Of a DNA stretch of 64,000 bases, positions 56,601 through 64,000 are shown piece after piece. Position numbers and translations under genes: made by a program. Positions within the stretch are counted from its first letter, which is position 1, and each line of letters opens with the position of its first letter. The stretch spans positions 17,926-81,925 of the forward strand of contig NZ_RAXV01000011.1 in the NCBI RefSeq assembly GCF_003611465.1. Reading direction: 5' to 3'. The notes under the pieces were generated by a model. That model was not told the DNA's origin. It did no database searches and was given only the letters and a program-made list of their open reading frames with translations. This DNA comes from Acinetobacter tianfuensis (GTDB lineage: Bacteria; Pseudomonadota; Gammaproteobacteria; Pseudomonadales; Moraxellaceae).

Positions 56601-57890
56601 TTACTGATAACGGTAACGTGCAGAACGGGCATGCGCATCCAAGTTTTCTTGCTGCGCTAAAATATCTGCAGTTTTGGCTAAGCTTTTCACACCGTCTTGA
56701 GAACACATAATCAAGCTTGAACGCTTTTGGAAATCATAAACGCCTAGCGGTGATGAAAAACGTGCTGTGCCAGAGGTCGGCAATACATGGTTAGGACCTG
56801 CACAATAATCACCAATGGCTTCCGGTGTATAACGCCCCATGAAAATAGCGCCTGCATGGCGGATATTCTCAGACATCTGTTCAGCTTCATCCAAACACAG
56901 CATTAAATGCTCTGGCGCAACTTGGTTAATTAAATCAGCAGCTTCTTGACGGTCTTTAACCAGCACTAATGCACCGCGGTTAGCAATAGAGGTACGCGCA
57001 ATTTCTGCTTTCGGCAATTCAGCCAAATGCGCTTCAATCGCCTGCTCAACATCATTTAACAGCTGTTCATCAGGTGTAATGAAAATCGCTTGAGCAACTG
57101 TGTCATGTTCAGCTTGTGACAATAAGTCCATTGCCAGCCATTGGGCATTATTTTCACCTTCTGCATAAACTAAAATTTCAGAAGGCCCAGCAATCATATC
57201 AATGCCGACTTGACCAAATACAGCACGTTTTGCAGCAGCGACAAAGCGGTTACCCGGCCCAGTAATTTTATCCACCATTGGAATCGTTTCTGTGCCATAA
57301 GCCAACGCTGCTACAGCCTGCGCTCCGCCAATTGTAAATACGCGATGTACGCCAGCCAAATAAGCAGCAGCCAATACCAATGGGTTTAATTCACCATTTG
57401 GCGCAGGAACAACCATAATAATTTCAGGCACGCCTGCTACATGCGCAGGCACTGCGTTCATAAGCACAGAAGAAGGATATGACGCTAACCCGCCCGGCAC
57501 ATAAATGCCGACTCGGTCTAATGGTGTCACTTTTTGGCCTAAGGTATTGCCCAAAGCATCAACATAGGTCCAGCCATCTTGCTTTTGCGCCTGATGAAAC
57601 TCACGAATACGGTTTGCAGCCAACTCTAACGCTTCACGCACTTCTGTGCTGAGGCCATCAAAAGCTGCTTTCAGCTGTTCTTGGCTAAGTTCTAAATCGG
57701 AAAACTGATGCGCTGGATGTCGATCGAACTGTTGAGTGAGTTTAAGCACATGAGCATCACCATACTGGCGTACATCTGCAATAATTTGGTCTACTGTTTT
57801 TAACAGTTCTGGATCACTCACTGTTTCAAAAGCCAACAAATCGGCAAAGACTTGTTTAAAGTTCTGCTCTTGAGTCGATAAACGTCGCAT
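56601..57890 (-). CDS. hisD: Histidinol dehydrogenase
   Basis: About 429 residues from the ATG of MRRLSTQEQNF (57890); GTG at 57902 is an alternative. Family signatures are GIYVPGGLASYPSSVLMNAVPA, the zinc-site region IAGPSEILVYAE with Q and H of LSQAEHDT, and the C-terminal GAIFMGRYTPEAIGDYCAGPNHVLPT. It oxidises histidinol to histidine in two NAD+-linked steps. Confidence 0.95.
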   Translation of the reverse strand: MRRLSTQEQNFKQVFADLLAFETVSDPELLKTVDQIIADVRQYGDAHVLKLTQQFDRHPAHQFSDLELSQEQLKAAFDGLSTEVREALELAANRIREFHQAQKQDGWTYVDALGNTLGQKVTPLDRVGIYVPGGLASYPSSVLMNAVPAHVAGVPEIIMVVPAPNGELNPLVLAAAYLAGVHRVFTIGGAQAVAALAYGTETIPMVDKITGPGNRFVAAAKRAVFGQVGIDMIAGPSEILVYAEGENNAQWLAMDLLSQAEHDTVAQAIFITPDEQLLNDVEQAIEAHLAELPKAEIARTSIANRGALVLVKDRQEAADLINQVAPEHLMLCLDEAEQMSENIRHAGAIFMGRYTPEAIGDYCAGPNHVLPTSGTARFSSPLGVYDFQKRSSLIMCSQDGVKSLAKTADILAQQENLDAHARSARYRYQ

Positions 57891-58022
57891 CAATTTACCC
57901 ACAAGGTTATTTAGGAAAACTTTAGTTTATCTTGTTTTGTATGTCTTGTGGGCAAGTTAGCAATGGCAATTCAACTAAGTTTTATAGGAAAGTTAAATTG
58001 AACTGATCCTAGATGTACATGG

Positions 58023-58685
58023 TCAGGTGCTCACATCGGGAGAGTCCCAGTCACTTTCTGCCTGAATCAGCCAATTCAATGCGCCATGTCTTTCTACGAC
58101 AACAGAAGAATTCAAATTTGCAGGCGCTGCTTGCTGCTTCAAACGTGCGTCTACACATGCCCAATCGTAGCGGTAAATCAAATCCGCTTGATCAAGCATT
58201 TCCTCAACGCTTCTTAATGTTACTTTTGCCATAAACGCTTCAAATGTTTCAGCAGATGTCACCGCTTGAATCGCAAAATTGCAATCAATAATCTCTGCAG
58301 GATAATTCAGCTCATCAACAATGCCTAATGCCCACAGCAGCACCCAGCAAGCTTCATACTTCCATACCATATTAATGACATCTTGCTGCTGATATTCACG
58401 ATTAATAATAGCTTTTTCTTTTTCAGTAAGCTGGTCAATCACTTGCATTCGGCTCAATACCTCAGCAACAAAATTTTCTGTATCTTGATCATATTGGTCA
58501 TTATCAATATCACAGGCAACCTGTATGACCCACAAACATGCTATGGCGCGTTTGGCAATCTCGCCTGCCTGACGGGGAGCCGCCTCATTAGCAGACTCAA
58601 TCATTGGCAGCCAATCAATATATGGAACAGCATGCTGCTTAAGTATTTCAATCGATTGATCTTTACGTTGCTGCGGTGTTTTCAT
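58023..58685 (-). CDS. DUF4272 protein
   Basis: About 220 residues from the ATG of MKTPQQRKDQSIEIL (58685). Family features are RKDQSIEILKQHAVPYIDWLPMIE, R/EI-ARAIA and the tryptophan-rich WKYEACWVLLWALGIVDELNYP. The function of DUF4272 is unknown; homologues occur as orphan or immunity-like cytoplasmic genes. It sits between hisG and hisD, on the same strand, behind a terminator. Confidence 0.8.
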   Translation of the reverse strand: MKTPQQRKDQSIEILKQHAVPYIDWLPMIESANEAAPRQAGEIAKRAIACLWVIQVACDIDNDQYDQDTENFVAEVLSRMQVIDQLTEKEKAIINREYQQQDVINMVWKYEACWVLLWALGIVDELNYPAEIIDCNFAIQAVTSAETFEAFMAKVTLRSVEEMLDQADLIYRYDWACVDARLKQQAAPANLNSSVVVERHGALNWLIQAESDWDSPDVST

Positions 58686-58774
58686 TGCAATCACTGTTTT
58701 ATTCTAAGCCCGTTATTTTTGCATAGATCTCATATTATGTAATGATTCATATTCTGAAATCGCTCCTCAAAATA

Positions 58775-58800
58775 AAAAACCGCTCTTTTGAGCGGTTTTT
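58775..58800 (-). terminator. Intrinsic terminator downstream of hisG
   Basis: AAAAACCGCTC (58775-58785) pairs with GAGCGGTTTTT (58790-58800), loop TTTT. It would separate ibaG-murA-hisG from the DUF4272-hisD-hisC group. Confidence 0.88.
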
Positions 58801-58818
58801 TATTTGCACTGCAGTCTA

Positions 58819-61032
<2,214 letters not shown>

Positions 61033-61122
61033 AAGACCTCTTATAGGACTAACGGTGTAAAACCTGCCATTTTACTATAAATAAAAAAAATAATTCATTA
61101 GTCTCATACAATATATATATAA

Positions 61123-61150
61123 AAAAAGAGGTTCTTCAGAACCTCTTTTT
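61123..61150 (-). terminator. Intrinsic terminator downstream of hpf
   Basis: AAAAAGAGGTTC (61123-61134) pairs perfectly with GAACCTCTTTTT (61139-61150), loop TTCA. Confidence 0.9.
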
Positions 61151-61164
61151 GCTTAATTTATAAA

Positions 61165-61497
61165 CTAAGCCACTAATGGTGTATAAACCAATTGCATTTT
61201 TCGATGCTTATCCAGCTGCCTTTTTAATTTTTCAGAAAGTTTTTTTATGGAAGAATACATATCATCTGCACAAGCTTGCGCAAACAGCTCCGTTCCTGGC
61301 AAGCGGATAATCGCTTCTGCAATATGATTTGAACTTCCTTTTTTCGAACGCTTATCAATTTGATGATCTTTGGTCAGCTTCACTTGCATACTATTGACCT
61401 GATCTAAGTGCTTGGTCATTTCAGCAAATTTAGAACGAATTGCCTGTTCAATTGCTGGTGTAATGCTGAGATGATGACCACGAATTGTAATTTGCAT
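61165..61497 (-). CDS. hpf: Ribosome hibernation-promoting factor, short form
   Basis: A 110-residue HPF/YfiA-family protein: MQITIRGHHLSITPAIEQAIRSKFAEMTKHLDQVNSMQVKLTKDHQ, a beta-alpha-beta-beta-beta-alpha layout. It binds the 30S decoding site in stationary phase. It lies downstream of rpoN on the same strand, the usual rpoN-hpf pairing. Confidence 0.93.
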   Translation of the reverse strand: MQITIRGHHLSITPAIEQAIRSKFAEMTKHLDQVNSMQVKLTKDHQIDKRSKKGSSNHIAEAIIRLPGTELFAQACADDMYSSIKKLSEKLKRQLDKHRKMQLVYTPLVA

Positions 61498-61611
61498 AAT
61501 TCTATTCCTCGCCCTCTTTAAAGGATAAGAAAGTCACAGCAAAATAATTTGATCAATATCATCAATCGCTTTACATCAATCAAATCACATTTACTGCTCC
61601 AAAAATAAAAA

Positions 61612-61637
61612 GGTTCATTATTTTGTCATAATGAACC
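61612..61637 (-). terminator. Terminator-like hairpin between rpoN and hpf
   Basis: GGTTCATTA (61612-61620) pairs with TAATGAACC (61629-61637), loop of 8. The T run after it (leftwards) is short, so it may attenuate rather than stop. Confidence 0.6.
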
Positions 61638-61661
61638 CTTAGAATAGTCAGATTTAGAAAT

Positions 61662-63119
61662 TCAGATCAACACTTTTCTTTCTGAAGACGACGGAATATG
61701 TAACGATTCACGATACTTTGCCACTGTACGCCTCGCTACATCAATCCCTTCTTCCTTCAATAAGCTGGCAATTGCATTATCCGACAACGGTTTACGTATA
61801 TTTTCATCAGCAACCATTTTTTTTATTTTTGCCCGGATCGCAGTAGAAGATGCCTCACCGCCAGCTGTAGTTCCCACGTGACTTGAAAAGAAATATTTCA
61901 GCTCAAATAACCCCCGCGGAGTCAGCATATATTTATTGGTTGTCACCCGCGACACCGTAGACTCATGCAGCTCAACCTCTTCAGCAATATCACGCAGCAC
62001 CAGAGGTTTCATCCCTTCAGCGCCAATTTCAAAAAAAGCGCGCTGATGCTCCACAATACATGTTGCAACTTTTAATAAGGTTTTATGCCGCTCATCTACA
62101 CTTTTAATAAAGTTTTTAGCTTCAAGCATCTGATTACGCAAATACTGATTATCATCACTTTGATCTGCCCGTTTAATCATATTGGCATAAAAAGAATTGA
62201 CCCTCAATTTTGGCATCACATCCTGATTTAACTGTACAAACCAATGATTATTCTTTTTCATTACAACAACATCAGGAATTTGATAATCCGAATCTTTATT
62301 TTCAAACTCAATCCCAGGATGCGCTTTTAAAGTTTTTAATAAATTTACAGCTGCTTTCAATTGGTCCGTATTCAACCCTGTTTGCTTCATCAGCTTTGCT
62401 AATTCATTACTAATCAACAACTCATAAAACTTCATTAAAACTATTGCTTCTTTGCGGTTTTCCGTCTGTTCCGGTAAATTTTCTAATTGTACAGTTAAAC
62501 ACTCTGCTAAATTTCGTGAGCCAATTCCTATCGGATCTAAATGCTGAATATGTTTTAAAACCACTAAAACCTCAGCATCCTCAACATCTTCCTCATAATC
62601 CATATCATCTAAAAGATGCTGTACAGATGCTGTAATCTCAGAAATTTCACAATCCAAAAAGCCCTTATCATCCAATGAATCAATAATGCAATGCGCAATC
62701 AAGCGATCAATCATTGAAAAATGCAAAAGATTGACCTGCTCCAGCATATGCGCCTGCAGCCCAATATGACCTTGACGATTATCTTCTCTTTCCTCAAATT
62801 CAGGACTCCCTAAACTTGTTGATTGATGTGTATAAACATCATCCCAATCCGTATCAACAGGTAAATCATCTGGCAAATGATCAGCATTTAACTCATTCGT
62901 TAAGTCTTTACGCTCTTGCTCACTTTCCTGTACCGCACTAAGACTTTCAACAGTTGATTGATCTTCTATTTTTTCGAGCAAAGGGTTACTATCAAGCTGA
63001 TTTTGGATTTCTTGTTCTAATTCCAGACTGGATAACTGAAGCAAACGAATGGCTTGCTGCAACTGCGGTGTCAAAGACAAGGAGTTTGCAACCTTTAATC
63101 CAACCGATAACTTCATCAT
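61662..63119 (-). CDS. rpoN: RNA polymerase sigma-54 factor
   Basis: A 485-residue RpoN. Region I, LKVANSLSLTPQLQQAIRLLQLSSLELEQEI, is Gln/Leu-rich; an acidic region II follows; the core-binding part and the helix-turn-helix ESTVSRVTTNKYM are intact, and the RpoN box ARRTVAKYRESL lies near the C-terminus. It needs AAA+ activators and commonly governs nitrogen and surface functions. The start may be the first or second Met. Confidence 0.96.
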   Translation of the reverse strand: MMKLSVGLKVANSLSLTPQLQQAIRLLQLSSLELEQEIQNQLDSNPLLEKIEDQSTVESLSAVQESEQERKDLTNELNADHLPDDLPVDTDWDDVYTHQSTSLGSPEFEEREDNRQGHIGLQAHMLEQVNLLHFSMIDRLIAHCIIDSLDDKGFLDCEISEITASVQHLLDDMDYEEDVEDAEVLVVLKHIQHLDPIGIGSRNLAECLTVQLENLPEQTENRKEAIVLMKFYELLISNELAKLMKQTGLNTDQLKAAVNLLKTLKAHPGIEFENKDSDYQIPDVVVMKKNNHWFVQLNQDVMPKLRVNSFYANMIKRADQSDDNQYLRNQMLEAKNFIKSVDERHKTLLKVATCIVEHQRAFFEIGAEGMKPLVLRDIAEEVELHESTVSRVTTNKYMLTPRGLFELKYFFSSHVGTTAGGEASSTAIRAKIKKMVADENIRKPLSDNAIASLLKEEGIDVARRTVAKYRESLHIPSSSERKVLI

Positions 63120-63257
63120 CTATCCCCCATATAAATACCGCGAGTTATAAGCAATTTTTATGCCGTTTTAATTTTTATAGCATACTTTTATGTAAATAAA
63201 CACAAAATGCTAGCAATATTCCCGCTTAGAAAAAGTCATAAGCAAAATAAAAACAGA

Positions 63258-63854
63258 CTATTCAAATGGCTTATATAATTGATATTTCAAAGCAAGTTTT
63301 AGCAAAAGTCCAGTAAGGCTTTCTGATTTTTCTAGAAACAGGTCCTCAAGACGCAATAGTTCCGCATCATAACGCTGCGTTTTCTGAGCTTCAATAGACT
63401 GCAACACATGCCTACGCTGCTCATAACACACCGGTACATCTCTCTCAGCAAAGATCAGCTGCTTAGCGCGCAGCAGAATTCTTAAAATTTCCTCCTCTCC
63501 ATACTGAATTAAAACTTGCTTTGTTTTCTTATAATAGTCCCCAGAACTGTTAAAGAAGTATTGATCAAAACCGCCATTAAAAACCTCCCCCATCAAAATA
63601 CTGATAACAAAATAATGCTGATCATGCTGCGGCAGTAATGACCAATGCTGCTGATTTACCCTTTCAACCAATTGAGCCCAGTAATGATATTCTTCAGATT
63701 GCCGGTAAAGCCTGTCTCGCTCATACTGCTGTTTAGAACGCTCATGCTCATCCCGTGTCCCATTTTTACACGGCATACACAATCCTGCATTTCTATCAAA
63801 AGTATCTTTTAAAATGATTGCACCGCACATAATACATGGAGTTTTTTCTGTCAT
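63258..63854 (-). CDS. DUF4375 (DMP19-like) protein with N-terminal zinc finger
   Basis: A 198-residue protein. The N-terminus CIMCG ... GLCMPC is a four-cysteine metal knot (residues about 7-29). About 60-150 is a DUF4375 domain with VFNGGFDQYFFNSSGDYYKKTKQVL, the NGGFxQYFxNSSG signature. Members of this group include DMP19, a DNA mimic that sequesters a repressor in Neisseria, but most are of unknown role. It is upstream of rpoN and on the same strand, 138 bp away. Confidence 0.78.
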   Translation of the reverse strand: MTEKTPCIMCGAIILKDTFDRNAGLCMPCKNGTRDEHERSKQQYERDRLYRQSEEYHYWAQLVERVNQQHWSLLPQHDQHYFVISILMGEVFNGGFDQYFFNSSGDYYKKTKQVLIQYGEEEILRILLRAKQLIFAERDVPVCYEQRRHVLQSIEAQKTQRYDAELLRLEDLFLEKSESLTGLLLKLALKYQLYKPFE

Positions 63855-64000
63855 TATTGTTTATCTATTGAGCAATTTTTATTAAACATTATATTCTTTT
63901 AGCAACTTAAAACACCCTTGACCGCATTATTTTAAATATTTCTATAAGTGACCCTATTTAAATAGTTTATTGATTCCATTTTCTATTTTTCTTTTTTTAC
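63855..64000. other. AT-rich end of window
   Basis: The last 146 bp are AT-rich without a recognised gene; the DUF4375 promoter should lie here. Confidence 0.3.

Overview
The window looks like a chromosomal segment of an Acinetobacter species. Base composition is moderate to low GC. Pointers to the genus are a filA-F gene set, a CopA/CopB copper operon with His/Met-rich small proteins, short-form HisG, 28-bp XerC/XerD sites of the Acinetobacter type, and an IS of the IS1202/ISNCY kind. The species cannot be told from the sequence alone. Most of the window is housekeeping DNA; the accessory parts are at 7.3-9.8 kb, 24.1-29.4 kb, 32.7-37.4 kb and 45.3-53.9 kb.

Layout. 0-4.2 kb: biotin operon bioH-bioA-bioF-bioC-bioD on the minus strand (bioD cut by the window edge). 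4.5-7.1 kb: periplasmic peroxiredoxin, bacterioferritin, rlmF. 7.37-8.85 kb: a complete 1481-bp IS with a 5-bp target duplication (ATTTA), sitting exactly 5 bp from the XerC arm of a dif-like site; that site and a second, inverted one at 9.70 kb bracket a one-gene, AT-rich Xer (pdif) module. 10-24.1 kb: SDR enzyme, ligA, a GntR regulator-smc-zipA operon, TauE-like permease, birA-coaX, ffh and ypjD. 24.8-29.3 kb: a five-gene type IV (pseudo)pilin operon ending in an 832-residue PilX-like protein with a run of about ten 17-residue repeats; no pilY1 is present. 29.5-32.7 kb: dusC, an SseB-like protein, ogt and its small neighbour, and a tandem pair of Gdx-type SMR exporters behind a guanidine-II (mini-ykkC) riboswitch.

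32.9-37 kb: a DUF6985-like protein and a four-gene copper operon. A DnaA-box-like 9-mer repeated five times at exact 12-bp spacing, plus one inverted copy, lies between the copper operon and rpe (37287-37358). 38-45.3 kb: DUF2218, fghA, a membrane C13 (legumain-like) protease, rsmJ-uppP-tsaB, gamma carbonic anhydrase and two Nudix enzymes. 45.3-53.7 kb: filA-filF. Read gene by gene, this set resembles a Fap-type secretion system: a secreted beta-rich product, a C39 peptidase with intact Cys-His-Asp, a beta-barrel protein with a helical N-terminal part, a FadL-type barrel and a lipoprotein. A strong hairpin after filA would allow filA to be made in excess. 53.9-64 kb: pabB, hisC, hisD, DUF4272, hisG, murA, ibaG, hpf, rpoN and a DUF4375 protein.

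The most worthwhile leads are the fil operon as an amyloid-like or C39-processed surface system, the PilX-solenoid pilus tip operon with a heptanucleotide repeat upstream, the DnaA-box array, and the Xer module with its site-seeking IS. No rRNA, tRNA or CRISPR array was recognised.
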